The position numbers and the translations under genes are program-made. DNA of 64,000 bases from positions 62,001-126,000 of the forward strand of contig NZ_BMSG01000020.1 in the NCBI RefSeq assembly GCF_014649035.1, written 5' to 3'. The notes below the pieces were generated by a model. That model did no database searches. It was given only the letters and a program-made list of their open reading frames with translations, and was not told where the DNA came from. Below are positions 25,137 through 33,617 of the stretch, in pieces (position 1 is the stretch's first letter; every line of letters begins with the position of its first letter). The DNA is from Streptomyces sindenensis. GTDB taxonomy: Bacteria > Actinomycetota > Actinomycetes > Streptomycetales > Streptomycetaceae.

Positions 25137-26279
25137 GTGTCCAGGCTGCAGGCCGAGCACTTGTACAAAGTGTTCGGCAGACGACCCGATGAAGCCGTGC
25201 GGAAGCTGGAGAGCGGTGCGGACCGCGACGAGCTGCGCGCCGAGGGAACGACCGCGGCGGTGATCGACGCCTCGTTCACCGTCGAGCCCGGCCAGATCTT
25301 CGTCGTCATGGGGTTGTCCGGCTCGGGCAAGTCCACCCTGCTGCGGATGCTCAACGGCCTCCTCGACCCCACCGCTGGCCGGGTGCTCTTCGACGGCCAG
25401 GACCTGACCGCGCTGAGCCCCCGCGAGCTGCGCCATGTCCGCTCCACCAAGATCAGCATGGTGTTCCAGCACTTCGCGCTCTTCCCCCACCGGAGCGTCC
25501 TGGAGAACGCCGCGTACGGCCTGGAGGTCCAGGGCGTCTCGCGCGAGGAGCGCGAGGTGCGCGCCGCCGAGGCGCTGCGGCTCACCGGCCTCGAAGGCTG
25601 GGAGAAGTCCTGGCCCGACGAGCTGTCCGGCGGTATGCAGCAGCGCGTGGGCCTCGCCCGCGCCCTGGCCACCGACGCCGACCTGCTCCTCATGGACGAG
25701 TCCTTCAGCGCGCTCGACCCGCTGATCCGCCGTGACATGCAGGACCAGCTCCTGGAGCTCCAGAAGCGCCTGAAGAAGACCATCGTCTTCATCACCCACG
25801 ACCTGAACGAGGCCATGCGCCTCGGCGACCGGATCGCCGTCATGCGCGACGGGAAGATCGTCCAGCTCGGCAGCGCCGAGGACATCCTCGTCACCCCGGC
25901 CAACGACTACGTCGCTTCCTTCACCCAGGACGTCGACCGCTCCCGGGTGCTCACCGCCGGCGCGATCATGGCCGAACCGCACACCGTGATGGGCGGCAAG
26001 GCCGCGGACGGCACGGAACTGCGCACCCCGCAGGACGTGCTCGCCGCCGCCCCCGCCGCGGTCGCGGAGTCCACGCCGATCATCGACCTGTTCACGCCCT
26101 GCTCGCAGAGCCCGGACCCGGTCGCCGTGACCGACGCCAAGGGCAAGCTCGTCGGAGTCGTCCCCAGCTCCCGGCTGCTCGCCGTCCTCGGCGAGCCCAT
26201 GACCCCGGCCGAGGCCCCCCGCGACGCCGAGCCCGCAGCCGCGGCCGGTGCCGACGTGAAGAAGGTGGCCGGTGTTTAG
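25137..26279 (+). CDS. Glycine betaine/proline ABC transporter, ATP-binding subunit
   Basis: 380 residues. It has Walker A GLSGSGKS (about 59-66), signature LSGGMQQR, Walker B LLLMDESFSALDP, H-loop FITHDL, and C-terminal sequence resembling one CBS domain (DPVAVTDAKGKLVGVVPSS), which senses osmotic state in OpuA/ProV proteins. The N-terminal EHLYKVFGRRPDEA is typical of ProV. GTG 25137 is preferred over GTG 25131 because GAGG at 25128-25131 is then properly spaced. It overlaps the permease gene by 8 nt. Role: ATP-driven uptake of compatible solutes under osmotic stress. Confidence 0.93.
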   Translation: MSRLQAEHLYKVFGRRPDEAVRKLESGADRDELRAEGTTAAVIDASFTVEPGQIFVVMGLSGSGKSTLLRMLNGLLDPTAGRVLFDGQDLTALSPRELRHVRSTKISMVFQHFALFPHRSVLENAAYGLEVQGVSREEREVRAAEALRLTGLEGWEKSWPDELSGGMQQRVGLARALATDADLLLMDESFSALDPLIRRDMQDQLLELQKRLKKTIVFITHDLNEAMRLGDRIAVMRDGKIVQLGSAEDILVTPANDYVASFTQDVDRSRVLTAGAIMAEPHTVMGGKAADGTELRTPQDVLAAAPAAVAESTPIIDLFTPCSQSPDPVAVTDAKGKLVGVVPSSRLLAVLGEPMTPAEAPRDAEPAAAAGADVKKVAGV

Positions 26280-28086
26280 GCTCCCCCTCGGCGAATGGGT
26301 CGACTCCGCGGTCGACTGGCTGCAGACCCACCTCGTCTGGCTCTTCGACGCCATCAGCTCGATCGTCAGCGGCATGTTCGACGGCATAGCCGCCGTCCTG
26401 TCCGCCCCCGCACCGCTGCTGTTCGCGGGCATCGTCGCCGTCATCGCCTGGTGGCTGCGCGGCCTGCCCGCCGCCCTGCTCACCTTCGTCGGATTCGCCC
26501 TCATCGACTCCGTCGAACTGTGGGACGAGGCGATGGACACCCTCACCCTGGTGCTCGTCGCGACCCTCGTCACCCTGCTCATCGCCGTACCGCTGGGCAT
26601 CTGGGCCTCCCGGTCCAGGACGGTCAGCGCGGTGGTCCGCCCGGTCCTGGACTTCATGCAGACCATGCCTGCCATGGTCTACCTGATCCCCGGCGTCATC
26701 TTCTTCGGCGTCGGCGTGGTCCCCGGCATCATCGCCACGATCATCTTCGCGCTGCCCCCGGGCGTCCGGATGACCGAACTCGGCATCCGGCAGGTCGACG
26801 GCGAACTCGTCGAGGCGGCCGAGGCCTTCGGCACCACCTCGCGCAACACCCTGCTGCGCGTCCAGCTGCCCCTCGCACTGCCCACGATCATGGCCGGCAT
26901 CAACCAGGTGATCATGCTCGGCCTGTCCATGGTCGTCATCGCGGGCATGGTCGGCGGCGGCGGCCTCGGCGGCTCCGTCTACCGCGCCATCGGCAACGTC
27001 GACGTCGGCCTCGGCTTCGAGGCGGGCATCTCCATCGTCATCCTCGCCATGTACCTGGACCGGATGACCGGTGCGCTCGGCACCGTGGTCTCCCCGCTGG
27101 GCCGCCGCGCGGTCGCCAAGACCCGGGCGATGGCCGAGGGCTGGAAGATCTGGACCTACCGCCCGCAGCCCGTCGTCGCGGTCGCGGCGATCGTCGCCCT
27201 CGCCCTCGTGGCCGGAGGCATGAGCGTCTTCGGCGGCTCCAAGGCCGACACCGCCGGCAAGAGCGCCCAGGTCGGCGACGGCAAGAAGATCTCCATCGGC
27301 TACATCCCGTGGGACGAGGGCATCGCCTCCACGTTCCTCTGGAAGGAGATGCTGGAGCAGCGCGGCTTCGAGGTCGACGTCAAGCAGTACGAGGCCGGCG
27401 CGCTGTACACCGGTATGGCCAACGGGCAGATCGACTTCCAGACCGACTCCTGGCTGCCGGTCACCCACGCCAGCTACTGGGAGAAGTACCAGGACCGCCT
27501 GGAGGACATGGGCTCGTGGTACGCGCCCACCTCGCTGGAGCTGGCCGTCCCGGCGTATATGAAGGACATCACGTCGATGGAGGACCTGAAGGGCCGGGCC
27601 TCCGAGTTCAAGGGCCGCATCGTCGGCATCGAGCCGAGCGCCGGTGAGATGGGCCTGCTCAAGGACAAGCTCCTGCCGGGCTACGGCCTCGACGAGGAGT
27701 ACAAGCTCATCGACGGCTCCACGCCGTCCATGCTGGCCGAGCTGAAGCGCGCGTACGCCAAGAAGGAACCGATCGTCGTTCCGCTCTGGTCGCCGCACTG
27801 GGCCTACAACGACTACGACCTCACCAAGCTCAAGGACCCCAAGGGTCTGTGGGGCGAGGGCGACGGCATCCACACCCTGGCGCGCAAGGGCTTCTCGCAG
27901 GAGAACCCCGAGGTCGCCCAGTGGCTGAAGAGCTTCAAGATGACCGAGGAGCAGCTCACCAGCCTGGAGGCCGAAATCCAGAAGGCCGGTTCGGGCAAGG
28001 AGCAGCAAGCGGTCCGCACCTGGCTGAAGGACAACTCCGGCGTCGTCGACACGTGGGCCCCGCCCCGAAGGACGCCCGGGCCGTGA
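26272..28086 (+). CDS. Glycine betaine transporter permease fused to substrate-binding domain, apparently frameshifted at its end
   Basis: 604 residues before the stop. Residues about 1-290 are a ProW/OpuAB-type permease with several TM helices and the coupling EAAEAFGTTSRNTLLRVQLP. Residues about 325-597 are an OpuAC-type betaine-binding domain (ISIGYIPWDEG, IDFQTDSWLPVTHASYW, VVPLWSPHWAYNDYDL) carried outside the membrane by the preceding TM segment. The last residues (PRRTPGP) look out of frame. Supplying one base in the GCCCCGCCCCG tract near 28057-28067 joins it to the next open frame, a second binding domain, giving one 873-residue permease-SBP-SBP protein. The frameshift is genuine or a sequencing error. 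Confidence 0.88.
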   Translation: MFRLPLGEWVDSAVDWLQTHLVWLFDAISSIVSGMFDGIAAVLSAPAPLLFAGIVAVIAWWLRGLPAALLTFVGFALIDSVELWDEAMDTLTLVLVATLVTLLIAVPLGIWASRSRTVSAVVRPVLDFMQTMPAMVYLIPGVIFFGVGVVPGIIATIIFALPPGVRMTELGIRQVDGELVEAAEAFGTTSRNTLLRVQLPLALPTIMAGINQVIMLGLSMVVIAGMVGGGGLGGSVYRAIGNVDVGLGFEAGISIVILAMYLDRMTGALGTVVSPLGRRAVAKTRAMAEGWKIWTYRPQPVVAVAAIVALALVAGGMSVFGGSKADTAGKSAQVGDGKKISIGYIPWDEGIASTFLWKEMLEQRGFEVDVKQYEAGALYTGMANGQIDFQTDSWLPVTHASYWEKYQDRLEDMGSWYAPTSLELAVPAYMKDITSMEDLKGRASEFKGRIVGIEPSAGEMGLLKDKLLPGYGLDEEYKLIDGSTPSMLAELKRAYAKKEPIVVPLWSPHWAYNDYDLTKLKDPKGLWGEGDGIHTLARKGFSQENPEVAQWLKSFKMTEEQLTSLEAEIQKAGSGKEQQAVRTWLKDNSGVVDTWAPPRRTPGP

Positions 28087-28892
28087 GCGGTGACGACGAG
28101 CGCAAGCGCCCGGTCGAGGTCGCCTGGTTCCCCTGGGAGGAGGACATCGCCGCCACGTACCTGTGGAAGGCGGTCCTGGAGGAGCGCGGCTACAAGATCA
28201 ACCTCAAGCAGTTCGACGTCGGGCCGATGTACGCCGCCATGTCACGCGGTCAGATCGACGTCCAGTTCGACGGCTGGCTGCCGTACACCCAGAAGAACTA
28301 CTGGGACAAGTACGGCGACAAGCTGACCGACATCGGTTCCTGGTACGGGCCGACCTCTGTCGAGATCGCCGTCCCCGACTACGTCAAGGACGTCGAGTCC
28401 CTCGACGACCTCAAGGGCAAGGGCTCCGACTTCAAGGGCCGGATCGTCGGCATCGAGCCCGGCGCCGCCGCGATGGAGAACCTCAAGAAGAACGTCCTGC
28501 CGCAGTACGGCCTGGACAAGGAGTTCAAGGTCCTCGACTCCTCCACGCCCGGCATGCTCGCCGAACTGAAGCGCGCGTACGCCAAGAAGGAGCCCATCGC
28601 GGTCCTGCTGTGGACCCCGCACTGGGCGTACAACGAGTACGGCATGACCAAGCTGAAGGACCCGAAGAAGGCGTTCGGTGACGGCGACCGGCTGCACACC
28701 ATCGCCTCCAAGGAGTTCCCGCAGCAGTACCCGCAGCTGACGAAGTGGTTCAAGGACTTCAAGCTCACCGAGAAGCAGCTCGGCGGCCTGGAGAACGAGA
28801 TCCAGAAGCGCGGCGCGGGCCACGAGGAGGAAGCCGTGAAGGCCTGGATGGACGACAACCCGGGCATCGCGGACACCATGGCGCCCCAGTAG
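28083..28892 (+). CDS. Second glycine betaine-binding domain, detached by frameshift
   Basis: 269 residues from GTG 28083, which overlaps the preceding stop. The whole product is an OpuAC domain closely similar to the one in the upstream gene: VEVAWFPWEEDIAATYLWKA, IDVQFDGWLPYTQKNYW, LLWTPHWAYNEYGMTKL. It has no signal peptide or TM segment, so as a separate protein it would stay in the cytoplasm away from betaine. The frame is open upstream to 28062 (APKDARA), consistent with an originally continuous fusion. A strong terminator follows. Confidence 0.85.
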   Translation: MSGDDERKRPVEVAWFPWEEDIAATYLWKAVLEERGYKINLKQFDVGPMYAAMSRGQIDVQFDGWLPYTQKNYWDKYGDKLTDIGSWYGPTSVEIAVPDYVKDVESLDDLKGKGSDFKGRIVGIEPGAAAMENLKKNVLPQYGLDKEFKVLDSSTPGMLAELKRAYAKKEPIAVLLWTPHWAYNEYGMTKLKDPKKAFGDGDRLHTIASKEFPQQYPQLTKWFKDFKLTEKQLGGLENEIQKRGAGHEEEAVKAWMDDNPGIADTMAPQ

Positions 28893-28916
28893 GGCTCACG
28901 GGCAGAAAACCACAGG

Positions 28917-28962
28917 CCGGAAAGGGGTGGCCCCGCCTTCGGGCGGGGCCACCCCTTTCCGG
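28917..28962 (+). terminator. Terminator of the Opu operon
   Basis: A perfect 21-bp stem (28917-28937 with 28942-28962) closed by a TTCG tetraloop, 25 bp after the stop codon. Confidence 0.9.
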
Positions 28963-29056
28963 CTGCCCGCAGGTCGTTTTCCGGACGTCGTGCGCAACCA
29001 TGTGCGTAAGGTGCTCGCAACCGCGAGGATGGGCGGGTGCGGGAGGGAGCTCGGAC

Positions 29057-29602
29057 ATGGACGACAAGGACACACCGCGGGTGGGCGCCGCGGTCCGGCG
29101 TCGACGCCGAACCCTCGGCCTCACGCTGGCCGCGGTCGCCGAGCGCAGCGGGCTCTCCGTGCCCTTCCTCAGCCAGATTGAGAACGAACGGGCCCGCCCC
29201 AGCGCCCGCTCCCTCGACCGGGTCGCCGAAGCGCTGGAGACCACCACCAAGAAGCTCCACGACGCCGCCGACTCCGCCCGCGCCGTGGACGTCGTCCGGG
29301 GCGAGGAGGGCGAGGGCGTACGCCGCCTGGTGCGCGGCCGCCACCAGCTCAGCGCCCTGGAGTTCTCCGGCGAACCGGACCTCGGCCGCGAGTTCCAGCA
29401 CCGCAACGACGAGCTGATGTACGTCGTCGCGGGCGCCGTCGACGTCGAGGCGGAGGGCCAGGTGCACCGGCTGGAGAGCGGCGACACCCTGTTCCTCTCC
29501 GGCGGGGTCCGCCACCGCTGGCGCGCCACCGTGCCCGGCACCCGGCTCCTCGTCGTCTCGGTGGCCGAACACATCGACGCCACCTTCGACTCGCGCCGCT
29601 GA
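29057..29602 (+). CDS. XRE-family regulator with C-terminal cupin domain
   Basis: 181 residues: helix-turn-helix (about 10-65, LTLAAVAERSGLSVPFLSQI) and a cupin-2 sensor domain (about 100-175, NDELMYVVAGAVDVEAEG, LESGDTLFLSGGVRHRW). Such regulators often control transport or catabolism of small organic solutes next to them. The ATG has GGGAGGGAG upstream. It follows the Opu operon but is separated by its terminator; control of betaine uptake is possible but unproven. The BtuF-like gene follows after 27 bp and is probably co-transcribed. Confidence 0.88.
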   Translation: MDDKDTPRVGAAVRRRRRTLGLTLAAVAERSGLSVPFLSQIENERARPSARSLDRVAEALETTTKKLHDAADSARAVDVVRGEEGEGVRRLVRGRHQLSALEFSGEPDLGREFQHRNDELMYVVAGAVDVEAEGQVHRLESGDTLFLSGGVRHRWRATVPGTRLLVVSVAEHIDATFDSRR

Positions 29603-29629
29603 GCCCCGCCCCTGCCCGAAAGGCGTTCC

Positions 29630-30340
29630 GTGCGCGTCGTCTCCCTGGTCCCCTCGCTCACCGAGGCCGTCGCCCGCACCGCCCCCGGGCTGCTCGTCGG
29701 CGTCACCGACTGGTGCACCCACCCGGCCGGCCTCGCCGCCGCCCGGATCGGAGGCACGAAGAACCCCGACGTGGCCGCGATCGCCGCCCTCGCCCCCGAC
29801 CTCGTGATCGCCAACGAGGAGGAGAACCGGGCCCCCGACCTCGACGCGCTCCGGGCCGCCGGGCTCGACGTCCTCGTCACCGAGGTCCGCACCCTGGACC
29901 AGGCGTTCACCGAACTCCACCACGTCCTCGTCGACCGCTGCGGGCTCGCCCGGCCCCGCTGGCTGGACACGGCCGAGGCCGCCTGGGCCGCCCTGCCCGC
30001 GCCCTCCGCACCCCCGCGCCCCGCCGTCGTACCGATCTGGCGCAGGCCCTGGATGGTGCTGGGGCACGACACCTTCGCCGGGGACCTCCTCGCCCGCCTC
30101 GGCGTCCGCAACGTCTACGCCGACCACCCCGAGCGCTACCCGCGCGTCCCCGTCGACGAGCTGAACGCCTCCGGGGCCGAGCTGGTCGTCCTGCCCGACG
30201 AGCCCTACCGCTTCACCGCCGACGACGGCCCCGAGGCCTTCCCCGCCCTGCCCGCCGCACTCGTCGACGGGCGGCTGCTCACGTGGTACGGGCCGTCACT
30301 GGCCGAGGCGGCACGGGCGCTGCCGTCAGCGCTCCGCTGA
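29630..30340 (+). CDS. Cobalamin/metal-chelate-binding protein, BtuF-like, without signal peptide
   Basis: 236 residues matching the periplasmic-binding fold with helical backbone (VVSLVPSLTEAV, GVTDWCTHPAG, GGTKNPDVAAIAALAPDLV, LDVLVTEVRTL), as in BtuF. There is no signal peptide or lipobox: the fold starts at residue 1, so the protein is predicted cytoplasmic, and no ABC transporter partner is adjacent. Family members like this are annotated as cobalamin-binding proteins; ligand unproven. Its last 62 bp overlap the convergent TDT gene. Confidence 0.8.
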   Translation: MRVVSLVPSLTEAVARTAPGLLVGVTDWCTHPAGLAAARIGGTKNPDVAAIAALAPDLVIANEEENRAPDLDALRAAGLDVLVTEVRTLDQAFTELHHVLVDRCGLARPRWLDTAEAAWAALPAPSAPPRPAVVPIWRRPWMVLGHDTFAGDLLARLGVRNVYADHPERYPRVPVDELNASGAELVVLPDEPYRFTADDGPEAFPALPAALVDGRLLTWYGPSLAEAARALPSALR

Positions 30341-31475
30341 CCACCCCGCGCACCGTCCGCGTCCCCGCCGCCGCCCACGCCACGACCAGGAACACGTACA
30401 GCGCCACCGCGAGCCAGGTCAGCGCGTCCAGACCGGTGTGCCGCGCCAGACCCGCCGCCCCCGTCACACACGTACCGACGGGGAAGGTGAACGCCCACCA
30501 CGTCATCGCGAACCCCATCCCGTTCCGTACGGCCCGCACCACCATCGCGGCCGCCAGCACCAGCCACAGCAGCGCGAAGCCCATCACCGGCACCCCGTAC
30601 AGCACGGCGAACGCGCCGAACGCCGAGGCGTAGGGGGCCGCCACCGCCCCCGGGGCGACATCGGCCAGCTGGTTGACGGCGGTCGTCGACTGGCCGAGCG
30701 GCCCCAGCACCAGAAACAGCGTCGGCGTCAGCGCGAGCGGCAGCGGACCGTGGTGGACCAGCCGCGAGAAGACCAGCGGCAGCACCACCAGCGTCGCCAG
30801 CAACGACAGCCCGAACATCGCGTAGCAGGCCAGCAGCAGCGCCTCACGCCCCTGCCCGGCCCCCAGGCGGGGCACCAGCAGCGCGCCCTGCGAGGCCGAC
30901 ACCATCGGGGCGACCAGCGGCAGCAGCCAGACCGGCGACGCGGTCCCGGGCGCGGGACGGTGGCGCACGACCATCAGATACGGCACCACGACGGCCGCCA
31001 CCAGCCCCACCGCCGTACCCGCCGAGAACAGCACCACGTCCACCGCGAGCGCCGCCCGCGTCCCCACCACGTCCGCGCCCACCGTCAGGGTGGCCCCGCC
31101 GACGGCCATCAGCGCCATCGACAGACAGCCGTAGAACGGGGCGACCGACGGGTCCAGCAGATGGGCGCGGGCCTGGTCCCGGTGGCAGAGCCAGTGCCCG
31201 GTCCGCGCGGCGAGGACGGCCAGGAGCAGCACGGCCGACAGCGCCCACACCACGGTGATCGCTGCCCGCAGACCGGGAACGCCGACGGGGAGCGCGGCCC
31301 CGGCGCCCGCGACGATCGCGGTGCCCATCACGCTCGCGTACCAGTTCGGGCCGATGTGCCGCAGGGACGGCAGCCGCGACGCGTCGCCGGACGTCCCGGA
31401 CGCCTGCGCCGGGCGGGGCGCCGACGCGGCGGCGGGAGGCGGTACGGCGGTCCTGGTCTGCGGAAAGATGGCCAT
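30279..31475 (-). CDS. TDT-family transporter (SLAC1/TehA-like)
   Basis: 398 residues. After about 45 polar residues there are ten predicted TM helices. LRHIGPNWYASVMGTAIVAG at the first helix and GMGFAMTWWAFTFPVGTCVTG near the end are typical of TehA/SLAC1-type anion channels and tellurite-resistance/dicarboxylate transporters. Likely role: export or uptake of small anions such as sulfite or C4-dicarboxylates. It starts at ATG 31475, 70 bp from a divergent LysR gene that probably regulates it. The 3' end overlaps the BtuF-like gene on the other strand. Confidence 0.87.
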   Translation of the reverse strand: MAIFPQTRTAVPPPAAASAPRPAQASGTSGDASRLPSLRHIGPNWYASVMGTAIVAGAGAALPVGVPGLRAAITVVWALSAVLLLAVLAARTGHWLCHRDQARAHLLDPSVAPFYGCLSMALMAVGGATLTVGADVVGTRAALAVDVVLFSAGTAVGLVAAVVVPYLMVVRHRPAPGTASPVWLLPLVAPMVSASQGALLVPRLGAGQGREALLLACYAMFGLSLLATLVVLPLVFSRLVHHGPLPLALTPTLFLVLGPLGQSTTAVNQLADVAPGAVAAPYASAFGAFAVLYGVPVMGFALLWLVLAAAMVVRAVRNGMGFAMTWWAFTFPVGTCVTGAAGLARHTGLDALTWLAVALYVFLVVAWAAAGTRTVRGVVSGALTAAPVPPRPVTARTT

Positions 31476-31523
31476 GCCACGATTCTTGGCGGCGGCGCCC
31501 ACGCCCACCAGGGACCCCGTTCC

Positions 31524-31535
31524 TATGAGGTCATA
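31524..31535. promoter_or_regulatory. Inverted repeat between tdt and lysR genes
   Basis: TATGAGGTCATA has perfect TATGA/TCATA arms around GG in the 70-bp divergent promoter region. It is a candidate LysR-regulator operator. Confidence 0.5.
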
Positions 31536-31545
31536 AGCTGGCTTG

Positions 31546-32481
31546 ATGACCGGCGACGACCCGCACACCCCCCACATCCCCCTCGCCCACCGGGTCCCCG
31601 ACCTCGGGGCGCTGGAACTCCTGCTCGCCGTCGCCCGCCACGGCAGCCTCGGCCGGGCCGCCCGGGACGTCGGCATCACCCAGCCCGCCGCCTCCAGCCG
31701 GGTCCGGTCCATGGAGCGGCAGCTCGGTGTCACCCTGCTGGACCGCTCGCCGCGCGGCTCCCGGCTCACCGACGCGGGCGCGCTGGTCACCGACTGGGCG
31801 CGCCGGGTCGTCGAGGCGGCCGAGGCCTTCGACGCGGGCACGCAGGCGCTGCGCGACCGCCGCGACTCCCGGCTGCGGGTCGCCGCCAGCATGACGATCG
31901 CCGAATACCTGCTGCCGGGCTGGCTGATCGCCCTGCGCGGGGAGCGCCCGGACACCGCGGTCTCGCTCCTCGTCGGCAATTCGGCGGCCGTCGCCCGCCG
32001 CCTGGTCACCGGCGAGGCCGACCTCGGCTTCGTCGAGGGCCTGTCGATACCGGAGGGCCTCGACGGGACCGTCATCGCCCACGACCGCCTCGTCGTCGTG
32101 GTCGCCCCCACCCACCCCTGGGCCCGTCGGCGCACCCCGCTGCTGCCCGGCGAACTCGCCGCCACCCCGCTGATCCTGCGCGAACACGGCTCCGGCACCC
32201 GCCAGGTCCTGGACGCCGCGCTCGCCGTGCACGGCGGACTGGCCCGGCCGCTGCTGGAACTCTCCTCCACGACCGCCGTGAAGGGCGCGGCCGAGAGCGG
32301 CGCGGGCCCCTGTGTCCTGAGCGAACTGGCCCTGGGCGAGGAGCTGTCCGCCCGCCGCCTCGTCCAGGTCCCGGTCGCGGGCGTACGGCTGCGCCGCCAA
32401 CTGCGCGCCGTCTGGCCCGGCGGCCACCGCCCCGCCGGCCCCGCCCGCGATCTGCTGTCCCTGACCGGCCGCGGCGCCTGA
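31546..32481 (+). CDS. LysR-family transcriptional regulator
   Basis: 311 residues. Winged HTH (about 18-77, LLLAVARHGSLGRAARDVGI and SSRVRSMERQLGVTLLDR) plus a LysR substrate-binding domain (about 105-305). It is divergent from the TDT transporter, the usual arrangement for a LysR regulator and its target. ATG 31546 was chosen over the TTG one codon earlier. The start lies 10 bp after the inverted repeat, so autoregulation is likely. The effector is unknown. Confidence 0.92.
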   Translation: MTGDDPHTPHIPLAHRVPDLGALELLLAVARHGSLGRAARDVGITQPAASSRVRSMERQLGVTLLDRSPRGSRLTDAGALVTDWARRVVEAAEAFDAGTQALRDRRDSRLRVAASMTIAEYLLPGWLIALRGERPDTAVSLLVGNSAAVARRLVTGEADLGFVEGLSIPEGLDGTVIAHDRLVVVVAPTHPWARRRTPLLPGELAATPLILREHGSGTRQVLDAALAVHGGLARPLLELSSTTAVKGAAESGAGPCVLSELALGEELSARRLVQVPVAGVRLRRQLRAVWPGGHRPAGPARDLLSLTGRGA

Positions 32482-32528
32482 ACCGGGACGCCCGTGACCG
32501 TGCCGGGGGCGGACTTTAGAGTGTGGGC

Positions 32529-33599
32529 ATGAGCTACGCGACGCCGCCCGGCTGGTATCCGGACACGGGCACACCCGGCCTGGAGCGCTGGTGGGACGGC
32601 ACGGCCTGGACCGCGCACACCCGCCCGCCCGCCGCCGGCCCGGCCGCATCGCACCAGCCCTCCGCACCGGCGGATCCCGGGCCCGTGCAGTCCGGGCCCG
32701 CCGGGTTCGGCCCGGCCGGGGTCGGTCCGGCGGACCCCGGCCCGGGGGGCTTCGGCCCGGCGGAGTCGGCGTCGGCCGGGTTCGGCCCGCCGTCGTTTCC
32801 GCTCCCGCACCAGCGCGGCCCGCACGACGGCCCCGGGGGCGGCAACCGGACGAAGATCCTGGCGATCACGCTCTCCGGGGCGCTGGTCCTGGGCGCGGCC
32901 GTCACCGGCGTGATCCTCCTGGGCCGCGACGACGGCGGCACGCCGGCCGCTCCGACCACGACCACCTCGACGCCGGCCCCCGTCACCACACCCTCGGCCA
33001 CCGCCTCGGCCTCCGACGAACCCGACCCCGACGAGAACCCGGCCGTTCTCGTCGACCAGCTCAACGGGGTCACGGTGCCGGTGCCCGAGGGCTGGGAGAA
33101 GCCGAAGAGCAGCTCCTCCGACGTCCCCACCATCCGCACCGTCCAGTCCTACGACTGCCCCGGCGGCTCGTCGTTCTGCTACCACGGCACGGTCACCACC
33201 CACACCGCCCGGAGCACCGGGACCGACCCCAAGGCCCTGGCCGAGGCCGACATCACCACCGCCGCCGACCTCGCCTACGAGGAGGACAGCCTCGGCCGCC
33301 GCAACCACGGCGGCATCACCTCGCACAAGGTGCTCAAGGCCGAGCAGCTGTCCGTCGCCGGACGCGTCGGCTACCTGGTGCGCTGGCAGGTCACCACCGG
33401 CAAGGGACCCGGCGGGTACGTGCAGTCCGTCGCCTTCCCCTCGTCCGTGGGCACCGGAACCCCCGTGATCGTCCGGCTCGTCTTCGACGCGGACGTCACC
33501 GGGCTGCCGCTCTCGCTGATGGACACGATCACCCGGGGCATCCGCCCGCTCGGCGACGACGGGACGAGTGGCGGCGTGGGCGCGTCGATCAGCCCCTGA
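32529..33599 (+). CDS. DUF2510 membrane protein with extracytoplasmic domain
   Basis: 356 residues. The N-terminal DUF2510 motif is clear (PPGWYPDTGTPGLERWWDG, about 5-23). A Pro/Gly/Ala-rich linker with repeated PAGFGPAG-like units (about 45-100) leads to one TM helix (about 115-133), then a Thr/Pro-rich stalk and an exported domain (about 180-350). DUF2510 occurs in many actinobacterial membrane proteins; function unknown. TAGAGT 6 nt before the ATG suggests a leaderless transcript. Confidence 0.82.
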   Translation: MSYATPPGWYPDTGTPGLERWWDGTAWTAHTRPPAAGPAASHQPSAPADPGPVQSGPAGFGPAGVGPADPGPGGFGPAESASAGFGPPSFPLPHQRGPHDGPGGGNRTKILAITLSGALVLGAAVTGVILLGRDDGGTPAAPTTTTSTPAPVTTPSATASASDEPDPDENPAVLVDQLNGVTVPVPEGWEKPKSSSSDVPTIRTVQSYDCPGGSSFCYHGTVTTHTARSTGTDPKALAEADITTAADLAYEEDSLGRRNHGGITSHKVLKAEQLSVAGRVGYLVRWQVTTGKGPGGYVQSVAFPSSVGTGTPVIVRLVFDADVTGLPLSLMDTITRGIRPLGDDGTSGGVGASISP

Positions 33600-33617
33600 G
33601 GGCGCGCGTGTCCCCGG

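Noticed and set aside
30279..33326. Very long minus-strand ORF extending the TDT gene
   Set aside because: The extension crosses the LysR and DUF2510 genes; only the part to ATG 31475 matches the transporter family.
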